This document shows positions 1 to 10,055 of a DNA stretch of 64,000 bases, piece by piece. Under the pieces are notes generated by a model. The model was not told where the DNA came from. It did not search any database and worked only from the letters and a program-made list of their open reading frames with translations. The position numbers and the translations under genes were made by a program. This DNA is from Isoetes taiwanensis (lineage: Eukaryota; Streptophyta; Lycopodiopsida; Isoetales; Isoetaceae). The first letter of the stretch is position 1. Each line of letters begins with the position of its first letter. The stretch covers positions 3,849,319 to 3,913,318 of the forward strand of contig JAJEKV010000090.1 in NCBI GenBank assembly GCA_021234155.1, in the 5' to 3' direction.

Positions 1-174
1 CAACGTATTTCATGTGTTCATCTTGACAACCACTTGATGGGGCGTCCTCTTGATGGGACCTCCTTTGTGTCACCATGAGCAGACAAAGACGAGACAGGAG
101 CTTCATGCTTTATGGAATTCGTGATATCTTGTTTGTTACCTTTGCTGTATAAAAGAGTGTGCTTCTAAGACTTT

Positions 175-974
175 GTCAGAACGTACTAATCGAATTATTG
201 AGGATATGCTACGAAATTATGTCTAGAATAAGCAATCTCAGTGGGCAGATTACATTCATCAGGTAGAATTTGCCTATAATAGTACTAAACAGGAGTTCTC
301 AAGGATGTCCCTTTATGATCACCTATGGTTATCAGTGCCTTACTCTGGATACGTGGCATAATCCAGTTTTCAAAGTGGCAGTTTCACAACAGTTGCTTAC
401 GGATATGCAAGTTTTGGTAGAGGAGGTATGCGGCTATCTATTGGCAGCACGAAGTCACCAAAAGAGTTTAGCCGATAGACACCGTACCCCGCTTGAGTTC
501 CAGGTTGGTGAATATGTATGGTTGAAGATTAAGGTTAAGCAAGCCAAGCTTAAAATTGGGAATTGCAAGAAATTGGCACCACGATGGGCAGGACCATTTC
601 AGAGCATCGAACGTATAGGTCCGCAAGCCTATAGGTTGAATTTGCCAGCTCATCTTAAGATCCACAAGGTTTTCCATGTAAGCCTTCTAAAGAAGCACAC
701 CTTGGATCCTCCTGAGATTCTTGATACACCAACTCTTCTGGAGATGACGGACGAGCAGTCGGAAATTGTTCCAGAGGCTCTTCTTGACAGAGCATATAAG
801 CAAACCAGAAGAACCCAGATATTGCAATATTTGGTTAAGTGGAAACACTTAGCTACTGAGGATGCTACCCGGGTGCTTAAACAAGACCTTGACAAGGCTT
901 ACCCTGAATTTATGCGACAATGCCAGGGTCGGACCATCCACGATGCTATCGCCTCCAACTCCAATGGTATGTAG
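175..974 (+). pseudogene. Ty3/gypsy chromovirus integrase C-terminus with chromodomain (partial, broken)
   Basis: This is the 3' end of a retrotransposon pol gene whose upstream part lies outside the window. Positions 175-300 encode the end of the integrase core (SERTNRIIEDML, then QVEFAYNS) with an in-frame TAG after the RNYV motif and a frame change near 290. The open part, about 300-974, holds the GPY/F-type region (KLAPRWAGPFQSIERIG, HKVFHVSLLKKH) and a C-terminal chromodomain-like segment (ILQYLVKWKHLATEDATRV...YPEF). Chromodomains on integrases are the hallmark of chromoviruses, where they are thought to guide integration to marked chromatin. The stop and the frame change make this copy inactive. 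Assignment to the chromovirus lineage is firm; which of the two LTRs downstream belongs to it is not. Confidence 0.85.
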
Positions 975-1044
975 TTGTGCAGTAGATCAGACAGGGATCA
1001 TGCAGAGGGGGTTGGAGTAGACGCATCCTAGGACGTGGGGGAAT

Positions 1045-1488
1045 TGCATTTAGGCATATTAGGACGCAACCGTCTACGACTAAAATAGGAACATTGCCAT
1101 TCCTTATGCTGCGACGACTTGCAAGCCCTAGGCATTATAGGATTCCCTCATTTCCATTTTCTTTTTTGTATATAAAGGGGGTGGTCCCTTCAACCACAAC
1201 TCTATATAATTATCTTGAGTACTGATGTACTGTAATCCTGCAGATGTGTAGTGCATCCAGCGGCATCTGCAGTTTTCTGATGACTCACCTTATGGGTCAT
1301 GTTGTGCTTTTTGTTCCTTACGGTCCACTGAGAACCTTGTTGTTATGCATAATAAGTGTTCTAAGTTATGGTGTGAAAGGACTCGGGTCCGAGACTTTGA
1401 TCGTTCATGATCTTCTTGTAATCTCCTATAATAAAGTAACCACTCTCCTTTTCTTTTATTAATCTTTCTCTCTCCGATCCTTAATGCT
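1045..1488 (+). repeat. Candidate short LTR (about 444 bp) following the chromodomain gene
   Basis: The segment follows a purine-rich tract (GTGGGGGAAT) just upstream. It starts TGCATTTAGG and ends CCTTAATGCT, an imperfect inverted repeat. It contains a TATA box (TATATAAAG, 1169-1177) and a polyadenylation signal (AATAAA, 1430-1435) in LTR-like order. It may be the real 3' LTR of the integrase fragment at 175-974. No target duplication is visible. The alternative is that it is simply the 3' untranslated part of a longer family A element. Confidence 0.4.
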
Positions 1489-1518
1489 GAGGACGACATT
1501 ATCCTAAGGGGGGTAGAA
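1489..1518 (+). promoter_or_regulatory. Polypurine tract of a Ty3 element (family A)
   Basis: The string GAGGACGAC, then CCTAAGGGGGGTAGAATG, directly precedes the TGTGACG start of the LTR at 1519. This arrangement, with a GGACGAC motif and a G-rich tract just before the 3' LTR, is the usual plus-strand primer site of plant Ty3/gypsy elements. Confidence 0.75.
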
Positions 1519-2999
1519 TGTGACGTTCCATGTAAGTATACGGTATACATATACCTAACCTGACACGTCACCAAGGTATTGGAACCATTGGGGATTAACC
1601 TAAAAGGGATTATTGTCATTAAACTAACCTAGGTAGACCAACTAATGGTAATTAGCCAAGTAGGCTAATTAGAGTGTGCCACTTGGCCTAATTCGACTGA
1701 CCAAGGTTAGGTTGCCATCTTTGGGTGGCAAATTGAGCTCCCAGTCCAATTCTGGCCCAAATTCGAGTTTGGAAAGGGCAGAGGGAGGAAGGAGCTATTG
1801 CAACCTAACACCTAACCAGTCCTATGGATGTTCTTCGAGACAATGGGTCCAGCCAGGACACAGGTCAGTCCTTAGGTAGTTCTGTGCTATTCTAACCCTT
1901 GTTTGAGTAGATGGATGATTAGATTCTATTCTATGATCTACTTATGATGATGCTAGATGTTGTATTTGATTCTGTCTCTCTTTCTGTTCCTCCTGTGTTG
2001 TATGGGGTTAAGGGGGGGTAGAGACCTGAAAGCTATCTAGGTTTAGTGATGTTCCTAGCTAGAACCTCTTAACTCCCAGTAATTGCGGCCTGTGCACAAG
2101 AGCCCACCTGGTTGTGGATGCTATGATGTGATTCAGCACCACATACGGGGGTGGGGTCTTGCCTAGCGCGGCTACAGGACTCCTACAGTGTGCTAGGCTT
2201 ATAGCCGGTCACGGAGAGGGCTGGGTATGGGTCTGACACTTCCTGGGTCGCAGGTGTCGTGCCAAAAGTATGTGGGCGCACTGGACTCGAACGGGCAGTT
2301 GAGCCGGCCTTTAGATTTAGGGGAATAAGTCAGGCGCGAACGCGGGGGTCACTAAGGGGGCATGCGTTCTCTAGCACACCCATGGATCCATCATGCTCAT
2401 GGAGGGGACGCCTCTCCGACCTGCCTCATCGGATCGGAGAAATGTAACCCGGAGTAGTTCCATAGGGTGATTCCATGGGATTGTGTCTCCGGAAGGCTAC
2501 AATCACGTCATAGCATGTTTCAGCCTATTTGCAAAGTGTGCACAGGAGGGGCTGATGGATTGGACTACCCTAGCCATTGTTCTATGCCAGCCAACGCCAT
2601 TGTTATGACTCCGTCTGTTGTTATCCGGAGGCCTTGACTGTCAGTTGATCCTCATGAGTCTGAGCCGGGGTAGAGCCCTTATTTATGATGCATTTCCTTG
2701 TTATGTTGGTATTTTATTACATTCGTATGGATGATGATGGGCCACCCTTCTTGGTGGCATATTATTATTTATTTGTGTTGTTGCCGGGTGCTAACCTTGT
2801 GTGTACGCTTCTGCCAGATAGGATTCCCATCGAAGGCATGGGACGAATGACACCTCCGTGTTCTTCACCCGGACACTTGCCATCGCAAGTGGTCTGAGTC
2901 AGACGGAGGGCCTTTCTATGGTGATATTATCGCCATGGAAGAGGGGATTTCCCATATTTATGTATACGATGGAAGCATCAAGGTTCGGGGAGCGTCACA
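1519..2999 (+). repeat. Family A chromovirus LTR (1481 bp)
   Basis: The LTR begins TGTGACGTTCC directly after a polypurine tract and ends GCGTCACA. The same sequence recurs, diverged and inverted, at 42885-45953. Its first 50 or so bases form an imperfect palindrome, a feature shared by the other family A copy and by the 52 bp insertion at 5085. Short open frames inside (for example 2685-2897) have no protein counterpart and are not genes. Downstream, a minus-strand gag relic starts immediately, so this element appears to have inserted into another retrotransposon. The left target duplication would lie outside the window, so this cannot be tested. Confidence 0.8.
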
Positions 3000-3024
3000 G
3001 AAGCTGAACTTGGACTTGAGGAAG

Positions 3025-4574
3025 CTAAGGACATGCCGTGGTGGTAGGACCCCATTTTTTACAGTGATAACACTGTGCTTTTGAAGGATCAAAAGGAGTT
3101 CGAGAACCTTGACCCCTAGATTGTTGGGGTTGTTGAGCCTGTTGATATTGTTGAGGCGGATAGGATTGCTGTTGTGGATATTGCTGCGGCGTGGTCTGCA
3201 CCTGGAAGACCATTTTTTGCCTGAAAGGTGTAGGATGAGCACGGGTACACTCTTCAGTAGAATGATTGCACATATTGCAATGCTTACAGCGAGGAGGACC
3301 ATTGGTAGAGTTACACTCATTGGCAAGATGACCTTGGTACTTACAGATGTGACACCAAATCTGACTTCGTTGCGGAGGTGCAGACTGGGGAGGTTGTACC
3401 GCATTCTGAGGAAACATGACGGGAGGCATGAAGGGAAGCTTCGTGAAGGAAACGCCCCGAGACGACACATTGATGGAGTGATTCACTAATTCGATGGCTT
3501 GCTTCAAGGTCTTGGGACGCAGGTACTCTGTCATAAGATGAATTGCCAGAGGGAGACCCTGCAGAAACCATACGAGAATCTGGCTCTGCGTGGGATACTC
3601 TTTAAGCTTGCTGACAAGAATCTGGAGACGATCCGCAAAGTCATGGCAGACTCTGTGGGTTGTTGTTGAAGATCATTGCGCTGCTTCAGAAGCTCGATCA
3701 TCGTCTGTGGTACCATAATGAGAGAGAAAGGCAGTCTTCATCTCTTGTCAATTTTGTTTCCAGTGACTTTTGTTGGCCATGAGCCACTGAGGGGCCCCCG
3801 CAGCGTGGTGGAGAATATGTAGAATTTGAGTTGAGGCTGAGAATGGCCATTCAGAATAGCCAAGGCCTCAAATTCCTCCATGTGAGCTTGGGCACTTTGA
3901 TCGAGGGGCTTCCCTTTGGTATTCCCAAAAATTGGATATGTGAGCATGAGATTTTGAACAGGTGACTGAGCCTAAATTTGCGTGTAGAGTGGTGGAGCAT
4001 AAGTGGGAATATAGCCTTGAGGCACAGCTATGGACTGGGAACAAAGTGATGGCATAGGAACTGAGAATCCAGGTGGTCCAGAGAGAGGAGCGTCCGTGGG
4101 CAAAGGGCCGTGGGTGCCATCCTCATATAATTTGAGATCAGTAATGTTGTAGACCGGAACCGAGTGCTGAAAGGAGGGGGAAGACCGAAATTCATGAACA
4201 TGAGGAGGGCCAAAAGAGACATGAGGATAGCCCATCCCAGTCGGAGGAGACGAAGGTTGCGAAGGCAAAGGAATGTGATCAGAAGGGATATGTATAAGTG
4301 TTGTCTGGAGTCTGAAAAAAATGAGGAGTAGGATGGACCAGTGTATAATGTGGCGACTGCGGTTGAGAGCAGTGCTGACGGGGGGGGGAGACTCTGGTCG
4401 AGAACTGACACGAGGGGTGGGCAGTGCCGACTGAGCATGTGAGCGGACACGGCCTCCTTTGATGTCATAGTCAGGATCATACATTTCACGAGTAGCTTCT
4501 CGGCACTGATGGCGTTCCAATCGAGCCGCAATTTGGCTAAGGAGTTCCTCAGGAGTGAAAGCACGAGCAGACAT
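3025..4574 (-). pseudogene. Retrotransposon gag relic with three zinc knuckles
   Basis: A gag-like polyprotein is spread over three frames. The N-terminal part (4574-3972) starts MSARAFTPEELLSQIAARLE and is proline/serine rich. A capsid-like middle lies at about 3947-3535 with frameshifts. The C-terminal part (3534-3025) carries three CCHC-type zinc knuckles at its residues 61-74, 83-96 and 155-168 (CHICKYQGHLANEC, CKHCNMCNHSTEEC, CYHCKKWGPTTTAC). The third has proline where the zinc-binding histidine should be. Glutamine-rich spacers separate knuckles two and three. Gag packages element RNA; this copy cannot be made as one protein. No protease follows because the family A LTR cuts the element off at 3000. 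It is not the same family as the gag at 8435-9219. Confidence 0.75.
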
Positions 4575-4929
4575 ATTGAGGGGAGAGAAAAAGAACTAAG
4601 ACCCGACAGCGGCGACAGTATTTATCTCTACTCATATATATATAGTACAACGGCCTTGGGCCCAAAATAGGTATGTGGCAGGTCTCAGTTACCAACTCCC
4701 AGATCAACGCCTGATTTTCGTGGAATCTGGCAGCGCCTTCATTGTGTGCCTGGAATCCTGCTGACTTTGGACTATACTCTACGGAGGCCGTCATTTGTCC
4801 GTTCTGGGTCTCTTCTTTGACTGGGGCGTGGTCCTCTGCATGGGTTTCGGCGGGGGCGTGGGTCTACTACCCGATGCTTGACCTGGTGCCTTATTCCTGC
4901 CCTGCTCCGTGGTCTTCATGAATAGTCAT
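4575..4929. other. Non-coding leader of the minus-strand gag relic
   Basis: About 350 bases upstream (minus sense) of the gag start, with no recognised LTR edge or primer site. The right edge is where the truncated family B LTR begins, so the boundary between two elements lies at about 4929/4930. Confidence 0.35.
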
Positions 4930-5559
4930 TCCAAAGCAACACAAAAAGCTTGTGGAATAATTCCAATAGGGTCAAAACTGACCCCAAGCAACTCAAAAAG
5001 GAGAAACAGACTGAAAGCACAAGCTTTAGACTGCAAACAAAATCCCGTCAAGCTGCTCCAAGAGAAAGATGGTTCTTCCAAAACTGTGACGTTCCACGTA
5101 TTTATACGATACCGTATAAATACGTGGAACGTCACAAAAACGCATCCTAAACTCTTTTATAGAGACACTAAAACTAAGATTAGCCTGAGAAAAGGTCGTG
5201 GGCCTTTGTCTCACTCAAAATAGTCCATCCAATCTCCTGATCTGGGCCTTTTCTCCAAATCCTGCCTACCTGTATCAGGTCGCGATGAACACAAGGGATT
5301 TTTCCTTTTAAAACCTCAAGGCCAATTGGGTGTTGCCACCTCAACCCTTTCAACCCAATGGTTAAGTGATTTGTAAAGGTCCTTTAATATTTAACTAAAT
5401 GTTCACTTTAACATACGGAACTTGCGCCACAATAAATTAATCAAGACTGCCCCTAGGCAGTTTCCCACCCTTGGAACATTCGCAGGCCACCTAATGGACT
5501 TCCAAGGTCAATTCCCCATCCCAAGGCCTGCAAGCGCGACTTGCCCTTGGACCGTAACA
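4930..5559 (-). repeat. 3' LTR of the family B element, truncated, with a nested insertion
   Basis: The sequence from about 4930 to 5559 aligns with 9495-10055, for example the shared CAACACAAAAAGCTTGTGG and the outer end CTTGGACCGTAACA. The far end of the LTR, present at 9305-9494, is missing. A 52 bp palindrome plus a 5 bp target duplication interrupts it at 5085-5141. In minus sense a TATA-like TATAAAAG lies close to the insertion. Confidence 0.85.
5085..5136. mobile_element. 52 bp palindromic micro-insertion with LTR-like ends and 5 bp target duplication
   Basis: Two perfect 24 bp inverted arms (each starting TGTGACGTTCCACG) flank a 4 bp centre (ATAC). AAAAC is present on both sides (5080-5084 and 5137-5141). 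The sister LTR at 9650-9660 has the empty site with a single AAAAC. The arm sequence matches the first bases of the family A LTR. A 5 bp duplication and TG...CA ends are what Ty3 integrase products show. It carries no gene. Confidence 0.9.
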
Positions 5560-5578
5560 GTTTCTCTCTCCTCCCCTT
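5560..5578 (-). promoter_or_regulatory. Polypurine tract of the family B element
   Basis: In minus sense AAGGGGAGGAGAGAGAAAC directly precedes the 3' LTR start TGTTACGG. This is the expected position and composition of the plus-strand primer. Confidence 0.8.
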
Positions 5579-5590
5579 AGGACCTTATCC

Positions 5591-6508
5591 TCAAGGTCTA
5601 GAGTTACAAATGAGGAAAACCTTGCACAAACTCATCCGTCTCCCAAGTGGCATCCGCGGGAGACTGGCCTCGCCACAGGACCAGATATTCACAATATCTC
5701 TATTGCGCAATTGTTGAACACAAGTATCTAGAATCCATTCGGGTGTTATGGCAGAGTTCAGCACTAGCGGTATACTCTCAGGACTAACAACATTGTCCAT
5801 ATCTAGTATAGCTCGCTTAAGGTTGTTGTTATATGCAAAGTCTAGGTAAGGCAAATACTCCTTCCAACTAGTTTGGCATTCATGGACAAAACTTCTCAAT
5901 ATATCCTCCAAGATCATGTTGATTCGCTCGGTTTGGCCATCCGTTTGTGGGTGGTTACCACCATTCATTCTCAATCGTACCTTGAGACCTTTCGTAAGGT
6001 CCTTCCAAAAGTGACCCGTAAACTTGGTATCCCTATCACTTATGATAGATAAAGGCAAATCAAAAATAGGGAAAACATATCTCATATATGCAGTTGCTAC
6101 ATCTGGACCGGTAGCATCTCCCTTTAAGGCAACAAATTTGGCATACTTAGTTAAACAATCAACAATTACCCACACGTGAGTGTTTTGCCTTGTGGATCTA
6201 GGCAACGCGAATATAAAGTCCATACTTATACACTCCCATCTTTGCAATGGTATAGGTAAAGGTTGCAATAGTCCGGAGGTACGACCATGGTCAGCTTTAA
6301 CAGCTTCACGCGTCAAACAATGCGAAAACAAGTACCTGACTTGTTCCTTCATGTCTGGCCAATAGTAATGGCGCTTGACCAACTCATAGGTCTTCCACTC
6401 ACCCCTATGTCCAGCTTGTGGAGTTTCATGATGGTCACGCAATATCAACTTCTCGAAGATTAGCATGCAATGATACATAAATCCTTGCTTTATAAAAGTA
6501 CAATCCAT
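5591..6508 (-). pseudogene. Family B integrase with internal deletion joining core to chromodomain
   Basis: A 305-residue open frame. The zinc-binding region is at about residues 25-72 (HHETPQAGH, YYWPDMKEQV, SHCLTREAVK); the second cysteine of the usual CxxC is replaced by arginine. The catalytic core keeps the D,D-35-E residues: D in MDFIFALP, D in SDRDTKF, E in HPQTDGQTER. After FAYNNN the frame jumps straight to a chromodomain remnant (ILDTCVQQLRNRDIV, then WSCGEASLP). The GPY/F region normally lying between has been lost by an in-frame deletion, and a frame change follows. The catalytic residues suggest it once worked; the zinc-finger change and deletion suggest it does not now. It lies directly upstream of the polypurine tract, as expected. 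Confidence 0.88.
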
Positions 6509-6541
6509 CTTGTTCAGTCCACCAATTCTCAGACTTGGTTA

Positions 6542-6814
6542 CTACGCATTCTCCTCTTCCACCAAAGCATTCAAATGCTTAATCCTGGATAAGGCATCTG
6601 CAACTGTATTATTCTTTCCAAGAGTATGCTCAATACTAAAATGGAACTCATGCAAAAAGTCAAGCCACCTAGCTTGCCTAGGGCTAATCTCAGTTTGGCT
6701 TTGCAAGAATCTCGGAGGCTTGTGGCCAGTATATACCACAAAATTGTGCGGCTCTTTACTGGTATCACATCTCAAGTAGTGCCACCACGTCTTCAATGCA
6801 TAAACTATAGCCAA
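6542..6814 (-). pseudogene. Family B RNase H domain fragment
   Basis: The 90-residue frame matches the Ty3 RNase H C-terminal half. It has the VVYTGHKPPRFLQSQ segment, the SPRQARWLDFL motif, and the closing GKNNTVADALSR motif. In active enzymes the first motif reads TDH, so the catalytic aspartate has become glycine. RNase H removes the RNA strand during reverse transcription. The N-terminal half continues, out of frame, between 6815 and about 7000. Confidence 0.88.
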
Positions 6815-7796
6815 TAGTCCTTGCTCATATGTTGCATAATTCTATTTCGCTTGATTAAGCTTATGGCTTTCATATGCAATAACACGACCTTGTTGTATAA
6901 GCACAGCTCCCAGAGCTTGCCCACAAGCATCCGTGTATACCTCAAATGACTCATTGAGGTCGGGTTACCTTCAGTACTGGACTACTCACCAAAAGACTTT
7001 TTGATCCTTTCAAAGGCCTCTTGTTGAGCTTGACCCCGCAGATACTCTTGATCTTTTCTCAAAAGATCGGTGACTGGGCTTACTACCTTAGAAAACTTAG
7101 GCACAAATTTTCGGTAGTAGGTAGCCAACCCAAGAAAACTTCTCAACTCATGAACATACTCAGGTTGAATTCATTCTTGTACTGCTCGTACTTTGCTAGG
7201 GTCTGGAGACACTCTCTCCCCCGACAGAATGTGACCTAAATAAGCAACCCTTTGCTTGAGGAAATCACACTTAGAAATTTTGGTATACAACTTATTGGCT
7301 CGCAATACTTTAAGCACTTGCTCTAGATGCTGAAAATGTTCTTCCAATGAGTTCCAGTATATAAGATATCATCCAAGAATACTTCAACTGATTTGTTTAA
7401 GTAATCAACGAATACTCGGTTCATCAATCTCATAAATGTAGCTGGCGCATTGGTGAGATCAAATGGCATGACTAAGAACTCATAGAGGCCTTGATGAGTT
7501 CGAAAGGCAGTTTTCGGTTCCTCACCCTCACGGATTTTAATTTGATGATATCCACTTCTTAGACAATTTTGGTGAACCAAATTGCACCACCCAAACGATC
7601 TAAGATAGATGAACCCCTTTTCAAGCAATTCCTTAACTTGCTTTTTTACTTCCTCTAACTCAAAAGGACCCAAGTGGTAAGGTGCTCTTACCGTTGGTTT
7701 AGGTCTAGGCTCAAGATCAATCACATGCTCTACTCCCTTTGACAAAGGTGGCCCTATAGGCAACTCCTCGGGAAACACATCCTTGTGTCTTTTCAA
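6815..7796 (-). pseudogene. Family B reverse transcriptase, frameshifted and internally deleted
   Basis: The intact stretch (7796-7323) shows the entry motif [10 protein letters not shown], the ELLEKGFI motif, [25 protein letters not shown], and the catalytic block with FLDDIL (the family's two-aspartate motif). Between GFI and SGYHQI some 45 residues are missing compared with normal Ty3 enzymes, including the first catalytic aspartate region. Below 7323 the thumb and connection parts continue in other frames with stops (a VLKVLRANKLYTKISKCDF-like stretch, then [12 protein letters not shown]). It cannot be active. The start overlaps the end of the protease frame. Confidence 0.88.
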
Positions 7797-8434
7797 AAGA
7801 TCAAGTAATGAGGATGAAGTTGGGAACTTACATCCGGTTGCTCTACAAGTGAATTATAATTTTTTACACATATATCATCATTATATACATATAACCCAAA
7901 AACTTGATTATTATTCACTCTAAAAGCAGTTTTGGCCTGCGTGGCCGATAACAATTTTCCGGACCCCATATAAGGGAATCCTTGTATACTAAAAGACTTA
8001 GAGTCCTCTAACTCAAAAGTTAATACATGGGATGCCCAGTCAATGAGCGGACATGCAGTTTGAAGCCACTTTATCCCCAAAATGACATCATAACGTTTTA
8101 AATTGATCAAATCAACATCAATTTTAAATTGTACTGCTCTAGGTGAACTTCTATCCTGAAGTATCAAGTCCACGCCCTGCGTTTGTTGATCCCCACGCTG
8201 AACTTGAGGCCCCGCCTCTCCTTCAACCACATATAGAGTCACCCTTGTCAGCTCAAGGCCTAGCTCCCTTGCTAAGTCCGCAGACAAGGAATTGCCAGTG
8301 ATCACAGAATCAATAAGAACAACCACATTCTTTTCTTTGATTCTACCTAGGATATGAATAACTTTACTAAAGAAAACTTTAGAAGAAACATTTACCATGT
8401 TTTCTCCCCTCGCGATAGCCGGCAGCATCTTCAC
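7793..8434 (-). pseudogene. Family B aspartic protease region
   Basis: A 213-residue frame after the CCHC knuckle. The active-site loop reads VVVLIDSVITGNSLSADLARELGLEL. The plus-strand sister at 59460-59891 has IDSESTDNF. The usual D-S/T-G triad is therefore damaged here (glycine replaced by valine). The downstream RYDVILGIKWLQ motif is the conserved second half of the protease fold. This enzyme normally cuts the gag-pol polyprotein. Confidence 0.85.
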
Positions 8435-9219
8435 GCCCTCACCATCCGATAGTGTTTTGGAAGTTGCACCTACCGTTTTCTTTGGTTTTTACGGCTTAGG
8501 ACATTCCCTCGCGTAATGACCCTTGTCCTGACAGTTATAGCACTTTATAGCTGTCTTTTTCTAACTAGAATCTTTAGACTGTCCCGAAGCCTTTTTGTTT
8601 GACTGATTCCATTTTCTTTTTTTAGCAGATGACGCTCTTCCACTGAATTTTCAGTTTCTTTTAACTTCCAATCAAAATTTTTCTTAGTCTTTTGAGTTTC
8701 CTCATGACAAACTAACTTTCTTGCAAGTTCAACTGCTTCCTTGAAGCTTTCGGGTTTCGCTTGCAAGAGGTGTGTCATAATATTGGTTTCCTTTAGACCG
8801 TTCACAAAGTGGTCTACCCTCATCTGAGGGGTAAGGTCAGGAAGTCTCGCAAACAACCCGCAGAGCTTACTAACATACTCCTATAAAGTCTCGATTTGCA
8901 CCGACTCCTTGAGTGACATAAGCGCATGACGACTATTAAAATGTGGTGCGTACTCATCTTTAAATCGTTTACAAAAATCGGTCTAAGACCGAAAGGTCTT
9001 ACCGCTGTTAGTGTGGATTGCCCTCCATGAAGCAGCAGCACCTTTTATCTTAAGAGAAGCATGTAGCACCTTTGTTGTATCGCTTTTCTTAGTAGCCGCA
9101 TAATATAACTTCATGCGACTGAACCAGAGCATAGCATCCTCTGGCGTACCAGTTCCATCGAATTCTGGCATCTTCATCTTCTCAAGAGCCTTGATCTCCT
9201 CCTCAGAAAGTCCATTCAA
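8435..9219 (-). pseudogene. Family B gag with CCHC zinc knuckle
   Basis: The capsid region starts MNGLSEEEIKALEKMKMPEFDGTGTP and shows the gag core motifs KLYYAATKK, GAAASW and FKDEYAPHF. It then continues LFARLPDLTPQMRVDHFVNGL and ELARKLV. Two in-frame stops interrupt it (after TFRS, where the sister copy has tryptophan, and near the QIETL motif, where the sister has glutamine), plus frame changes near 8550. A single CCHC knuckle, CYNCQDKGHYAREC, lies at 8501-8542. Gag forms the particle that packages element RNA. The sister at 58797-59660 is better preserved. Confidence 0.87.
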
Positions 9220-9288
9220 GGTCTCTTCAGAAGACTCACCAATAGCTGGGTTGATGTATCTGGCACAACACGACCAACTCCAGGTGGT

Positions 9289-9300
9289 GCACTCGTACCA
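9289..9300 (-). promoter_or_regulatory. Degenerate primer-binding site of the family B element
   Basis: Just inside the 5' LTR (after ...CTTGACA and three bases) the minus strand reads TGGTACGAGTGC, a poor match to the tRNA-Met site TGGTATCAGAGC. The position and the better site in the sister element at 58231-58243 support the call. Confidence 0.55.
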
Positions 9301-9304
9301 AAGT

Positions 9305-10055
9305 TGTCAAGACCTACAAAAAGTAGGGTCGATTGTGCTACCTAGAACTCTCCGAGTTCCCCTCAACCTTGAGTTTTAGGACTTCCCATGCATAATCGCA
9401 CTAATGTTTGAAGCCCAGCTTCAATAGTTCTTATCAAAAGAACTAATATTGCTACTGTAGTATTGCTCAACATTAGAGCAAGAATGCAAACAATGGATAA
9501 TTCCAAAGCAACACAAAAAGCTTGTGGAATAATCCCAATAGAGTCCAAACTGACCCCAAGCAACTCCAAAAGGAGAAATAGACTGAAAGCACAAGCCGTA
9601 GACTGCAAACAAAATCCCCCCAAGCTGCTCCAAGAGAAAGATGGCTCCTCCAAAACGCATTCTAAACTCTTTTATAGAGACACTAAGGCTAAGATTAGCC
9701 TGAGAAAAGGCCGTGGACCTTTGTCTCACTCAAAATAGTCCATCCAATCTCCTGAGCCGGGCCTTTTCTCCAAATCTGGCCGACCTGTATCAGATCGCAA
9801 TGAACACAAGGGATTTTCAGTTTTAAAACCTTAAGGACAATCCGGTGTTGCCAATTCAGCCCCCTCAACCCAATGGTTAAGTGATTTTAAAGGTCCTTTA
9901 ACATTTAATTAAATGTTCAATTTAACATATGAAACTTGCGCCACACCCTAGACAGTTTCCGACCCTTGGAACATTCCCAAACTACCCGGTGGCACTTCCA
10001 GGGTCAACTCCCCGTCCCAAGGCCTGCAAGTGCAACTTGCCCTTGGACCGTAACA
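9305..10055 (-). repeat. 5' LTR of the family B element (751 bp)
   Basis: In minus sense it runs from TGTTACGGTCCAAGGGCAAG to GTAGGTCTTGACA. It aligns with the truncated 3' LTR and, more distantly, with 57434-58227. A TATA box (TATAAAAG, minus sense, about 9668-9677) is conserved with the one at 57833-57840. It preserves the empty site (single AAAAC near 9653) for the 52 bp insertion seen in the 3' LTR. Confidence 0.88.

Larger units (their letters stand above)
4930..10055 (-). mobile_element. Family B Ty3 chromovirus, nearly complete but decayed
   Basis: In minus sense the order is 5' LTR (10055-9305), gag, CCHC knuckle, protease, reverse transcriptase, RNase H, integrase with chromodomain remnant, polypurine tract, 3' LTR (5559-4930, truncated). 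This gag-PR-RT-RH-IN order defines Ty3/gypsy. Several deletions, frameshifts and stops make it non-autonomous. A second copy of the same family lies on the plus strand at 57434-60754. The outer target duplication cannot be checked because the 3' LTR is truncated. Confidence 0.9.
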
